From Dolichospermum planctonicum (GTDB lineage Bacteria; Cyanobacteriota; Cyanobacteriia; Cyanobacteriales; Nostocaceae), in assembly GCF_005402965.1 (NCBI RefSeq), contig NZ_BJCF01000024.1, forward strand, positions 1-64,000: a stretch of 64,000 bases of DNA, given 5' to 3'. Made by a program: the position numbers and the translations under genes. The notes beneath the pieces are model-generated. The model was not told the origin of the DNA. It searched no databases and was given only the letters and a program-made list of their open reading frames with translations. How positions within the stretch are numbered: position 1 is the stretch's first letter; every line of letters begins with the position of its first letter. Below are positions 1 to 8,418 of the stretch, piece after piece.

Positions 1-385
1 GACGTTTTTGGTGATTTACTGTTTCTCAAATGCCTTTTTTCACTTTATATGTTTGTTTTGATGCTCTCTTTAATTTTTTCTCTACGTAATTTACCTCTGT
101 GACAGTTTGGGGTGCGGAATGTGGGTTCCATTGTTCACTTTTGGTTGATTATTCTTTGATTTTACCTTGTTTTCAAATTGTGGATCTGTGACTAGGATAT
201 TGAGATCCCCGACTTCTTTTCTTAATCTTTATCATTTATTCAGTTTAATAAACATAGAAGTCGTGAATCTTAGACGATGTTATTTTTAGTAAGTTAACGG
301 TAATATCCTGTACATCCTTTAATCCTGGTTATCCTGATTCAGAATTAGTTTTTTTTCTATAATCTTCAGATTTTACAGTTTACTA
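1..385. other. Non-coding stretch downstream of the kinase gene
   Basis: No convincing reading frame is seen on either strand. The stretch is AT-rich and holds a half-site of the dispersed palindromic repeat (GAGATCCCCGACTTCTT, near 200-216) that occurs in fuller form at 24871. It lies 3' of the minus-strand kinase gene. No clear terminator hairpin was found. Confidence 0.4.
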
Positions 386-1792
386 TTATGAACGCAAGAT
401 CAGAAATATTATAACCGCTTTCCAGTAATCATCTTGAGAATACAAACTAATAACTACTTTCCACCACCATATCGAACCTACGGGAAAAAAGGGAAGATGC
501 GCTTTTGGTGCTTTTATGTCAAAGGTAATTTCATTATCAGAGAGTAAATTTTCTCCTTTTCTCCATCCTACCTTATCTATAAATTTATTCCAGATTTGGT
601 GGTTGTAAGTTGTTGTTCCTCCCACACTTTCATAAATCTGCTTTTGTACAGAAAAACCAAAGCGTCGATTACTATTCTTTACCCATAAATTGTCTATAAT
701 GCTAATGTCTTCACTGGGAATATCAAGAACATTGTCTATGGTTAAATAACCTGGTATTCCCCGGTTAGCAAGTGTCAATATTATCCGTCTTGTTTCGTCA
801 TCTGCTTTTTTCCATTTACCATCTGCTAACAATTTCTCTAGTTTTTGATACTGACTGGGTACTTTGATAACAGATATTTCAGGTTTGTCAAAAGGTGGTT
901 GAGAATTAGGTTTTTGATCTACAAAATATAACTCCTGCATCACTTTTTTTACAGATTGATAACGATATTTCGCAATAGGACTTGCTAATTTTTCCAAAAT
1001 CTTTCCTAATTCATCACTTACCACATTTCCATTCAAATAATCTCTCCATACCCATTCTCCTTCCATTGGACTATATAAATCAAACGGACTCATTCCTGTT
1101 AATAAATGCAAACAAGTTACCCCTAAACTATATAAATCACTAATAAATAATGGTTTACCCATTGACTGTTCAGGAGCGCAATATTCAGCAGATCCAATCA
1201 TTGTCCCTGTAGCTGTGCGTTGCTGTGACTTGACTATTTTCGCCGCACCAAAATCTACTAAAAATAACTGATTGTCACTACTGCGAATAATATTTTCTGG
1301 TTTAATATCTCGGTGAATTACCTGTTGACTATGAACAAACTCCAATATCTGTAACAGTTCTCTTAATAATCCTCTAATTTGCTGTTCAGAAAAAACGCCA
1401 TTTTTATCTAACTCAGTTTGTAGAGTTTCACCTTTCACAAATTCCTGTACTAAATATTGACGATTATCGGATGTAAAATAAGCCATTAACTCAGGTATTT
1501 GAGGATGCTTACCTAACTCCTCTAAACGTTGTGCTTCCTGTGAAAATAACTGGGATGCTTTTTCAATACTATCTGTTCCCTGTGCTTGGGGTAAAAATTG
1601 TTTAATTACACAATAAGGTTTTGATGGTTTATCCTCATCAATAGCTAAAAATGTTCTACCAAAACCACCCTGACCTAAAATTGATTTAGGTATATACCTT
1701 TCACGCAAAAGTAACTTATTACCGCACTTTTGACAATATTGAAAATTATCAGGGTTAGGAAAAAGACAGTCAGGATTAAGACATTGACGCAT
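386..1792 (-). CDS. Serine/threonine protein kinase with N-terminal zinc ribbon and C-terminal GUN4 domain
   Basis: Cytoplasmic Hanks-type Ser/Thr kinase fused to a GUN4 domain. Residues 4-23 form a zinc ribbon (C4, C9, C20, C23). The kinase domain follows, with a glycine loop GQGGFG near residues 40-45, an HRDIKPEN catalytic loop and a DFG motif (VDFGAAK). From about residue 315 the protein matches GUN4 (LEKLLADGKWKKAD, then WVKNSNRRFGFSVQKQI and FDIKAPKAHLPFFPVGS). GUN4 proteins bind porphyrins, and free-standing GUN4 stimulates Mg-chelatase. Kinase-GUN4 fusions are common in Nostocales, with unknown ligand. No membrane segment is seen, although the last 20 residues are hydrophobic and may be a diverged tail. 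The gene stands alone on its strand. The role, perhaps tetrapyrrole-sensing phosphorylation, is inferred. Confidence 0.88.
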   Translation of the reverse strand: MRQCLNPDCLFPNPDNFQYCQKCGNKLLLRERYIPKSILGQGGFGRTFLAIDEDKPSKPYCVIKQFLPQAQGTDSIEKASQLFSQEAQRLEELGKHPQIPELMAYFTSDNRQYLVQEFVKGETLQTELDKNGVFSEQQIRGLLRELLQILEFVHSQQVIHRDIKPENIIRSSDNQLFLVDFGAAKIVKSQQRTATGTMIGSAEYCAPEQSMGKPLFISDLYSLGVTCLHLLTGMSPFDLYSPMEGEWVWRDYLNGNVVSDELGKILEKLASPIAKYRYQSVKKVMQELYFVDQKPNSQPPFDKPEISVIKVPSQYQKLEKLLADGKWKKADDETRRIILTLANRGIPGYLTIDNVLDIPSEDISIIDNLWVKNSNRRFGFSVQKQIYESVGGTTTYNHQIWNKFIDKVGWRKGENLLSDNEITFDIKAPKAHLPFFPVGSIWWWKVVISLYSQDDYWKAVIIFLILRS

Positions 1793-1925
1793 AGACTCAC
1801 CACCAAGGCTTTATTGTAATTTTACCCTAATTAATCAAGATTTACGCAAAATCTCTCAAAAACTCATTTCTCTGCGTCTGGAGGGGTTCATTTAAAAAAA
1901 TATATAACTTAACTAACACCCATAT

Positions 1926-1950
1926 CACCGATTTCTTTAAGAAATCGGTG
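1926..1950. repeat. Palindromic dispersed repeat, CACCGATTTCTT / AAGAAATCGGTG type
   Basis: A near-perfect 25-bp palindrome (arms CACCGATTTCTT and AAGAAATCGGTG around one T). It is related to the AGATCCCCAACTTCTT palindrome at 24871 and to the half-site near 200. It lies between the divergent kinase and epimerase genes. Short palindromes of this sort are common intergenic repeats in Nostocales. It could also act as a hairpin in a transcript. Confidence 0.6.
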
Positions 1951-2023
1951 ATCTATCTCCTCAAATCATGCTACAATTACGCACTGAACTCAAGCATACC
2001 CAAAAACCCCAACATCCAAATTC

Positions 2024-2980
2024 ATGCCCAAAAAACGTATTTTAGTTACAGGTGCAAGTGGCTGTATCGGTCACTATATCAGCGAAGCCTTAATTCAAAA
2101 CACCAATCACGAATTGTATCTCCTAGTTAGAAACCCCAATAAACTACAAGTAGATACTACAGTTCGTCCAGGTATCACCATTCTTCAGGGTGATATGCGA
2201 GAAATTGGTAAATTCTCTAATTTACTCAAAACCATTGATATCGCTGTATTAACAGCCACTTCCTGGGGTGGTGAGGGCATTTTTGATATTAATGTCTTCA
2301 AAACTCTAGAATTAATGAACCTGCTAAATCCAGAAAAATGTCAACAAGTAATTTATTTCTCCACAGCCAGTGTTTTAAATCACGAAAACAAACCACTCAA
2401 AGAAGCTGGAGAAATTGGTACAGATTATATCCGTTCTAAATATGACTGTTTACACCAAATTGAAAAGTTAGCAATTTTTCCCAAAATTACCACAGTTTTT
2501 CCTACTTTAGTTTTAGGTGGTGATGATAAAAAACCCTATTCTCATCTCACCTCTGGTATTCCCGAAGTTACTAACTATATTAATATCATTCGTTTCTTAC
2601 AAGCAGATGCTAGTTTTCACTTCATTCATGGCCGAGATATTGCCACAATTATCCAATATTTAATCGATTATCCACTACAACCCGGAGATCCACGCCGATT
2701 TGTTTTGGGGCAATCTTCCCTAACTGTTAATCAAGCTATAGAAGAAGTTTGTGCTTATTTGAATAAAAAGATTTATTTCCGCATTCCTTTGTCTTTGGGT
2801 TTAGCTAATTTAATTATTGTCTTATTTCGCATTCAAATGGCAGCTTGGGATAGATTTTGTATGAATTATCGTCATTTTAACTATGCTAATGCCATTAATC
2901 CTAGCAGTTTTAATTTACCAAATTACTGCCCTACAATCAGCGATGTCTTCAAAATTAGCAAAGTCAAAAATGGCATTTAG
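2024..2980 (+). CDS. NAD(P)-dependent epimerase/dehydratase family protein (extended SDR)
   Basis: A 318-residue extended short-chain dehydrogenase. The N-terminal Rossmann motif is VTGASGCIG (residues 8-16). A later YFSTASVL strand and a YIRSKYD segment stand where the catalytic Tyr-x3-Lys is expected, although here the order reads Y-I-R-S-K. The substrate is probably a nucleotide sugar or other small metabolite, and cannot be told from sequence. The ATG at 2024 gives the glycine-rich motif its normal place right after the start. No operon partner is adjacent: the upstream gene is divergent, and the next gene starts 186 bp downstream with its own leader. Confidence 0.82.
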   Translation: MPKKRILVTGASGCIGHYISEALIQNTNHELYLLVRNPNKLQVDTTVRPGITILQGDMREIGKFSNLLKTIDIAVLTATSWGGEGIFDINVFKTLELMNLLNPEKCQQVIYFSTASVLNHENKPLKEAGEIGTDYIRSKYDCLHQIEKLAIFPKITTVFPTLVLGGDDKKPYSHLTSGIPEVTNYINIIRFLQADASFHFIHGRDIATIIQYLIDYPLQPGDPRRFVLGQSSLTVNQAIEEVCAYLNKKIYFRIPLSLGLANLIIVLFRIQMAAWDRFCMNYRHFNYANAINPSSFNLPNYCPTISDVFKISKVKNGI

Positions 2981-3099
2981 ATCATAGCCATTTTTAATCA
3001 GGGTATAGGTAATGGGTAATAGGTAATTTTATGTATAAGTTTAAATTAAGTAAGTCGGCGTAAAGAAATCAAACTATGTAAAGGTCAGTAAACAGGGAT

Positions 3100-3129
3100 G
3101 CGGCTAAGAAACTATCTTAGTTAATCCGC
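3100..3129 (+). promoter_or_regulatory. Leader hairpin upstream of the secreted protein gene
   Basis: Nested inverted repeats GCGG-CTAAGA / TCTTAG-(TTAAT)-CCGC with an AACTA loop lie 38-67 bp before the ATG at 3167. This could be an mRNA leader stem-loop or a protein binding site. No known riboswitch consensus was recognised, so its function is open. Confidence 0.35.
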
Positions 3130-3166
3130 GTCACCATACATATCATATATTATTGGCAGTCCTATC

Positions 3167-3850
3167 ATGAGTAATTCTATCCGTTGGCAATCTAGCACAG
3201 CCGCACTCATGGCCATAGCCATTACAACAGGTGCAGCTACCCCATTTTTATCTTTTAGTCCTGTTTTTGCTCAAGGATTTAATCTCAATCAATCACGGAC
3301 AATTAGTATTCCCTCCAATGTAACTTTACCTGTCACCTACGAAAAGGAGAAAGTTATTGTCAAACCCGGTGAAACATTAGCCTTAACTTTGAAAATAGCT
3401 GACAATATTACTGATAGTAACAGAAATATTTTAATTCCTGCTAATACTCAAGTTATCGGTGAATTACAACCAGTAAGATTAAATACTCGATCTTCTATCA
3501 ATAACCAGCAAGGTGTGCGTTTTGTAGCTAGAGAATTGGTATTTCCTTCTGGACAAAGATTACAGATTTTTGCTAACTCTAAAACCATCACCCAAACAGA
3601 AACAATTACCAAAGGATCAAGCACTGGACAAATATTAACTGATGCGGCTATTGGTGCGGGTGCTGCTAGTCTGATTTCTTTGGTAACAGGTAACAAGAAA
3701 ATTGAAGTTTTAGAACCTGTGGGTGGCGCAGCAGCGGGGGCTTTAGCTAGTGTATTATTGCGAAAACAAAAAGCTGAGGTTTTTGTGCTTAAACCTGAAC
3801 AGGATTTAGATATTACTCTGACTTCAAATTTGGTGATCACTGGTCAATAG
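3167..3850 (+). CDS. Secreted or envelope-associated conserved cyanobacterial protein
   Basis: A 227-residue protein with a signal peptide: positive N-terminus, hydrophobic stretch to about residue 30, then SPVFAQG, a plausible signal peptidase I site after FAQ. The mature part has a beta-rich region (KPGETLALTLKIAD; ILIPANTQVIGELQPV) and a glycine/alanine-rich hydrophobic segment near residues 160-200 (AAIGAGAASLISLV, GGAAAGALASVLL) that could insert in or contact a membrane. It ends with another beta-type stretch. The IPANTQVIGE pattern loosely recalls the TrbI/VirB10-like beta fold, but no secretion system lies nearby. The function is unknown. A terminator hairpin follows. Confidence 0.72.
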   Translation: MSNSIRWQSSTAALMAIAITTGAATPFLSFSPVFAQGFNLNQSRTISIPSNVTLPVTYEKEKVIVKPGETLALTLKIADNITDSNRNILIPANTQVIGELQPVRLNTRSSINNQQGVRFVARELVFPSGQRLQIFANSKTITQTETITKGSSTGQILTDAAIGAGAASLISLVTGNKKIEVLEPVGGAAAGALASVLLRKQKAEVFVLKPEQDLDITLTSNLVITGQ

Positions 3851-3872
3851 ACTGAATTTGATGATATAAATA

Positions 3873-3914
3873 ATAAAGCGATTTTTTCCTGAATTATGGT
3901 AAGCGATCGCTTTA
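3873..3914 (+). terminator. Rho-independent-type terminator after the 3167 gene
   Basis: Inverted repeat ATAAAGCGAT / ATCGCTTTAT followed by TTTTAT. The right arm contains a HIP1 site. It begins 23 bp past the stop codon at 3850. Confidence 0.55.
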
Positions 3915-3979
3915 TTTTTATGTTAATCTCTCTCTTTTAGAGACTAATGATATATTGATTGTGGTGATATATTGATTGT

Positions 3980-4002
3980 GGGGTGGGCTTCTAGCCCGCC
4001 CC
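3980..4002. terminator. GC-rich hairpin between convergent genes
   Basis: GGGGTGGGC-TTCTA-GCCCGCCCC, a 9-bp stem with one G-T pair. It lies between the plus-strand gene ending at 3850 and the minus-strand gene ending at 4124, so it may serve either direction. The sequence GGGCTTCTAGCCC is also a common dispersed repeat core in cyanobacteria. A 16-bp tandem duplication (ATATATTGATTGTGGT) sits just before it. Confidence 0.4.
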
Positions 4003-4123
4003 AGCCAACAATACTATCTGATCTTTATTTCAGCTTCATAACTTACCCTAGCTCGTAGTTATCACTTGATTCCTAAAAATCAGGGCTTTAGCCCTGACTA
4101 GGAACTGAATATTATAATTTTGA

Positions 4124-4573
4124 TTATAATTTTGTGTGACACTTTGATGACACTTTATTGACAAAATTATCAGCTAGATATAATAATTCCAGATCATCAA
4201 TATCAAAATCACCTGCTAATACATCTTTCACAGCAGATATTTTATCATTATCTCTAGAAATTCTCAAACATTCTTCTAAATCTACTGCTAAATCAAACAA
4301 TGATATATCTCCTAAATACTTTCTAATTTTTATAGCTACATCATCATCACTAACCAAAAATTCTTTAATAGCATCAAATAACGGACTAGATATTTGATCA
4401 TCTCCCCAAGTTTCTAACCAATCACTTTCTACATCTTCTACATAAATATGAACAAAATTTAATCCATAATTTAACCAATCTTGCTGCATATTCCGGGCTA
4501 CTGCTAACGCTTCAGTCAGATTTTCGAGTTGAGCGTTACTATTAGTTTGTTGTTGATTAACCATAAATGGCAT
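4124..4573 (-). CDS. Hypothetical acidic protein
   Basis: A 149-residue acidic protein of unknown function. It is mostly helical by eye, rich in Asp/Glu, with no membrane segment and no recognised motif. It contains VAVARNMQQDWLNYG-like and DFDIDDLELLYLADNF segments, the latter an acidic helix pair. It starts 57 bp after the end of the gene at 4631-5323 on the same strand, so the two are probably co-transcribed. ATG at 4573 and at 4564 are both possible starts. I do not recognise a family. Confidence 0.55.
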   Translation of the reverse strand: MPFMVNQQQTNSNAQLENLTEALAVARNMQQDWLNYGLNFVHIYVEDVESDWLETWGDDQISSPLFDAIKEFLVSDDDVAIKIRKYLGDISLFDLAVDLEECLRISRDNDKISAVKDVLAGDFDIDDLELLYLADNFVNKVSSKCHTKL

Positions 4574-4630
4574 TTTCAGCAGATTAATGATGTTGGCTAG
4601 GACACAGATTTCGATTTTAATATTTAGGAA

Positions 4631-5323
4631 TCAGGAAAAATTCATATACTTTCCTTCGGCCAGATGATCACTGTTATACAGTGCAACATTGACTAATTGT
4701 TGAATGAAATCATTTTCTTGCGGATTATAACTCAAGAATAATCCTCTTTCTATTTCCCACAATTGCAGTGCATTTTGCCACTTTTGATATTTTTGAGCAT
4801 GAAATTCTTCACTAACACTTGTGACTTGAATACAGAGTGGTTTATTTTGATGATTACTGACAATGAGGTCTGTGGCCATAGAAAGGTCAGCTATATAACG
4901 CCGCCAAAAATTCCCTTCACGATGGACAATATCTTGAGCTATATATTTAATGATATCACTATCAGCTTGATTAAATTCCCCCGCCATCATTTTTTTCTTC
5001 CAAATATAAAATTTGGTGTCTGTGGCGTTTATCCATTTAGGAAATAGATAACCGTACCAATATCTTTCATTGGCGGTCATTTGCTCAAACTGTAGTTTTT
5101 GCTCTTCTGCGGAGGGTAGAGATTTAATTGCTAACCAAACTCTAGAGTCTGTAATCACTTCTAATAAAAAAGCCACGACAATTGGTTTGGACATCAGAGA
5201 ACCAAGCTTGATATGTTTAATCCAACGGTTGATCTCTATTAATTTTGTCATGAGACTTGGATCTATTTCAGAGGCTTGTTCAATCAGTAGGTTTAATTTA
5301 TCCTTAATTTCTTTGGCTTGCAA
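4631..5323 (-). CDS. Hypothetical protein, possible nuclease-like fold
   Basis: A 230-residue protein that probably begins with TTG at 5323: AGGA lies six bases upstream, and the first internal ATG would remove 24 residues of helical sequence. The C-terminal half has a DLIVSNHQNKPLCIQVTSV segment, an acidic residue followed by a strand with Q-x-T, and then an Asn/Leu-rich helix. This is reminiscent of, but not proof of, a PD-(D/E)XK-like core. No signal peptide or membrane span is seen. It is first in a likely two-gene operon with the 149-residue acidic protein. The function is unknown. Confidence 0.6.
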   Translation of the reverse strand: MQAKEIKDKLNLLIEQASEIDPSLMTKLIEINRWIKHIKLGSLMSKPIVVAFLLEVITDSRVWLAIKSLPSAEEQKLQFEQMTANERYWYGYLFPKWINATDTKFYIWKKKMMAGEFNQADSDIIKYIAQDIVHREGNFWRRYIADLSMATDLIVSNHQNKPLCIQVTSVSEEFHAQKYQKWQNALQLWEIERGLFLSYNPQENDFIQQLVNVALYNSDHLAEGKYMNFS

Positions 5324-5592
5324 ACTGTATCCTATGGTAAAACACTAACTTAGTTGCTCTCATGCTTATATCGAACTTGATCGGTAAATAAGATTGTTAA
5401 AAACATCATCATTATTTTATTTTACTACAGCACTGATAAATTCAGCGTTGTTTAATTTTCCTACCAAAGTAGGATGAGATGGGCATATCAGTAAATAATC
5501 TTTACATTCAGTGCAGCTTTATGAAAATCTCAACATTATTTAGTACAACTTAGTTAAGAATAGTTTTAGCCACAATATCGTTTTTATCCATC

Positions 5593-7563
5593 ATGTCTCA
5601 ACCAACTATAGAATCCATTTTACAGGAAAAGCGGCTATTTCCGCCTGACAGTGATTTTTCGCAAAATGCCCATATCAAAAGTTTAGCAGACTATCAGCGT
5701 CTTTACGACCAAGCAAAAGCCGATCCTCAGCAATTTTGGGCAGAATTGGCAGAAAATGAGTTACACTGGTTTCAAAAATGGGACACTGTACTAGATTGGC
5801 AACCGCCTTTTGTCAAGTGGTTTGTCAACGGTAAGATTAATATTTCTTATAACTGTCTTGACAGACATCTCACTACCTGGCGGAAAAATAAGGCTGCGTT
5901 GATTTGGGAAGGAGAACCGGGAGATTCTCGCACCCTGACATACTCCCAATTACATCGAGAAGTTTGTCAATTCGCTAATGTACTAAAACAATTAGGCGCG
6001 AAAAAAGGCGATCGCATTGGTATTTATATGCCAATGATTCCCGAAGCCGCCATAGCTATGTTAGCCTGTGCCAGAATTGGCGCACCCCATAGCGTTGTTT
6101 TCGGTGGTTTTAGTGCTGAAGCATTACGCGATCGCTTAAATGATGCGGAAGCAAAGATAGTAATCACAGCGGATGGTGGTTGGCGCAAGGATGCAATTGT
6201 CCCCCTCAAAGAACAGGTAGACAAGGCTTTAGAAAACAATGCAGTCCCCAGTATTACAGATGTGCTAGTTGTCAAACGCACAAATCAAACAATACAAATG
6301 GCAGCAGGTCGTGACCATTGGTGGCACGATTTACAAAAAGGCGTTTCTGCGGATTGTCCCGCAGAACCAATGGATAGTGAAGATATGCTATTTGTTCTCT
6401 ACACTTCCGGTAGTACAGGAAAACCGAAAGGGGTAGTTCACACCACAGGAGGTTATAACTTATACAGTCATATTACTACCAAATGGATTTTTGATCTTCA
6501 GGACACAGATGTATATTGGTGTACTGCCGATGTCGGTTGGATTACAGGACATAGCTATATAGTTTATGGACCCCTCTCCAACGGTGCAACCACTGTCATG
6601 TATGAAGGTGCGCCCCGTGCTTCTAATCCCGGTTGCTTCTGGGATGTGATTGAAAAATACGGCGTGACCATTTTTTATACTGCACCAACAGCCATTCGTG
6701 CCTTTATTAAAATGGGTGAACATCATCCTAATAAACGTAATCTTTCTTCTCTGAGATTACTGGGAACTGTCGGTGAACCGATTAACCCCGAAGCTTGGAT
6801 ATGGTATCAAAAAATTATCGGTGGTGAACGTTGCCCAATAGTTGATACCTGGTGGCAAACGGAAACCGGTGGGATTATGATTACACCCTTACCTGGAGCA
6901 ATTCCTACAAAACCCGGTTCAGCCACCCTACCTTTTCCCGGTATTATTGCGGATGTAGTGGATTTAGAAGGTAATTCCGTTCCTGATAATGAAGGTGGTT
7001 ATTTAGCCATTCGTCATCCTTGGCCGGGAATGATGCGGACTGTGTACGGTGATCCTGAGCGTTTCCGGCGGACTTATTGGGAACATATTCCGCCCACAGA
7101 TGGTAAATATACGTACTTTGCTGGCGATGGTGCGAGGAAGGATGAAGATGGCTATTTCTGGGTCATGGGGCGCGTAGATGATGTCCTGAACGTCTCTGGA
7201 CACCGCTTGGGAACAATGGAAGTAGAATCAGCCCTAGTGTCTCATCCGGCGGTGGCTGAGGCTGCTGTAGTGGGTAAACCGGATGAATTGAAAGGTGAGG
7301 AAGTTGTAGCTTTTGTCACTTTAGAGGGAACTTATCAAGCCAGTGAGGAGTTAAGTAAGGAACTGAAAAAGCACGTTGTAAGTGAGATTGGGGCGATCGC
7401 TCGTCCCGGTGAAATTCGCTTTACTGATGCTTTGCCAAAAACGCGATCTGGTAAAATCATGCGTCGGTTATTGCGGAATTTAGCAGCAGGTCAAGAGGTG
7501 TCGGGAGATACTTCGACTTTGGAGGATCGCAGTGTGTTGGATAAGTTGCGGGAAGGGAATTAA
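5593..7563 (+). CDS. acs: Acetyl-coenzyme A synthetase
   Basis: Catalyses acetate + ATP + CoA to acetyl-CoA + AMP + PPi in the cytoplasm. At 656 residues it has the usual length. Seen are the AMP-binding P-loop [15 protein letters not shown] (from Y270), the WWQTETGG adenylate-binding motif, the [15 protein letters not shown] hinge region and the C-terminal [11 protein letters not shown], in which K621 is the lysine that is regulated by acetylation in characterised homologues. The ATG at 5593 gives the normal N-terminus of the family. It is monocistronic: the next coding remnant begins 220 bp downstream, beyond a repeat. Confidence 0.96.
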   Translation: MSQPTIESILQEKRLFPPDSDFSQNAHIKSLADYQRLYDQAKADPQQFWAELAENELHWFQKWDTVLDWQPPFVKWFVNGKINISYNCLDRHLTTWRKNKAALIWEGEPGDSRTLTYSQLHREVCQFANVLKQLGAKKGDRIGIYMPMIPEAAIAMLACARIGAPHSVVFGGFSAEALRDRLNDAEAKIVITADGGWRKDAIVPLKEQVDKALENNAVPSITDVLVVKRTNQTIQMAAGRDHWWHDLQKGVSADCPAEPMDSEDMLFVLYTSGSTGKPKGVVHTTGGYNLYSHITTKWIFDLQDTDVYWCTADVGWITGHSYIVYGPLSNGATTVMYEGAPRASNPGCFWDVIEKYGVTIFYTAPTAIRAFIKMGEHHPNKRNLSSLRLLGTVGEPINPEAWIWYQKIIGGERCPIVDTWWQTETGGIMITPLPGAIPTKPGSATLPFPGIIADVVDLEGNSVPDNEGGYLAIRHPWPGMMRTVYGDPERFRRTYWEHIPPTDGKYTYFAGDGARKDEDGYFWVMGRVDDVLNVSGHRLGTMEVESALVSHPAVAEAAVVGKPDELKGEEVVAFVTLEGTYQASEELSKELKKHVVSEIGAIARPGEIRFTDALPKTRSGKIMRRLLRNLAAGQEVSGDTSTLEDRSVLDKLREGN

Positions 7564-7699
7564 TTTGAAATAGTCTCACGCAAAGGCACAAAGACCCAAA
7601 GCAATCTGGGGTGGGCAAAATTGCCTACCCTAATTGTCTGAATCAGGATATCCAGGATTTAAGGATTTACAGGATTGAATAAATATCAATATACAGGGC

Positions 7700-7741
7700 T
7701 TGATAACCTATTAAATAGGTGTAAGCTAGAGTAAAATAACA
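7700..7741 (+). repeat. Left copy of a 42-bp direct repeat flanking the 7.7-11.1 kb cassette
   Basis: Matches 11083-11124 at 38 of 42 positions by direct comparison. Each copy contains the palindrome ACCTAT-NAA-ATAGGT. In the right copy the sequence forms the last codons and stop of the MazG-family gene, so the left copy may be either a recombination or attachment site or a leftover 3' end of a second such gene. Confidence 0.6.
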
Positions 7742-7783
7742 GAGATGATATAAGTCAAGTCAAGAAATAAATGAGGTGAAATC

Positions 7784-8065
7784 ATGACAACAAAAGAAGA
7801 ACTAATCAAAGAAATTACTCAATCACCGGATTTTGTAATTGAAGAAGTCTTAAATTTCTTACTCTTCATTAAAAACAGGTTTAAGCAAAGAACTTCCGAA
7901 AGTCAAACTGGAGATGTTAGCAATAACTTATCATCTCCATCTTTTTGAAATTTCATTGATGATATTACTAGCCAAATTCCTCAAACAGAATGGGAAAAGC
8001 TACCACCTGATATGTCAAAAAATTTAGATTACTATTTATATGGTTCACCCAAGAGTGAAGAATGA
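7784..8065 (+). pseudogene. Antitoxin-like gene (DUF2281-type) with an in-frame stop
   Basis: The reading frame begins MTTKEELIKEITQSPDF, is broken by TGA at 7946-7948 (codon 55), and then continues in the same frame as NFIDDITSQIPQTEWEKLPP to a second TGA at 8063-8065. The whole frame is 93 codons, typical of small antitoxins of the DUF2281 kind, whose C-terminal EWxKLPxDLSKNLDxYLYG pattern is preserved here. A single TGG to TGA change would explain the break. The true stop overlaps the start of the PIN toxin gene (ATGA), as expected for a coupled toxin-antitoxin operon. Confidence 0.65.
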
Positions 8066-8301
8066 AAAAAGTATTTGCTGATACAGGTTATTGGATTGCT
8101 CTACTAAATCCTCATGATGAATTGCATCTTAAAGCTAGAAATGTGACTGCATCTTTATTGCCTAATATACGTATAGTCACAAGTGAAATGGTATTTACTG
8201 AATTGTTAAATGCTTTTTCTAAACAAGGACTTCTTTTAAAAAGAGCAGCAATTAGTTTAATTAATCAATCTTTTAGTAATCCTAATATGGTATTGGGTTA
8301 A
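8062..8301 (+). pseudogene. Truncated PIN-domain toxin (VapC-like)
   Basis: The 79 residues start MKKVFADTGYWIALLNPHDE, the classic PIN first strand with the metal-binding Asp (D7), and continue with a TSEMVFTELLNAF helix carrying the second acidic position (E49). PIN toxins are usually 130-145 residues and need two more acidic residues, which are missing here. The frame ends at GGGTTAAGCG, the start of a repeat (GGGTTAAGCGAAAGCGCAACCC, 8297-8318) similar to that at 55229, so a repeat insertion probably truncated the gene. A shortened product could still be made, but ribonuclease activity is unlikely. Confidence 0.7.
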
Positions 8302-8418
8302 GCGAAAGCGCAACCCGATCAAAAGTTTGATAATATTAATTTTGGGTTTAACTTCACTGTATTATTCCATAATTGATGAAGGATTGATATTGATGACGAG
8401 AAGCAAGGAAAATAGTTT

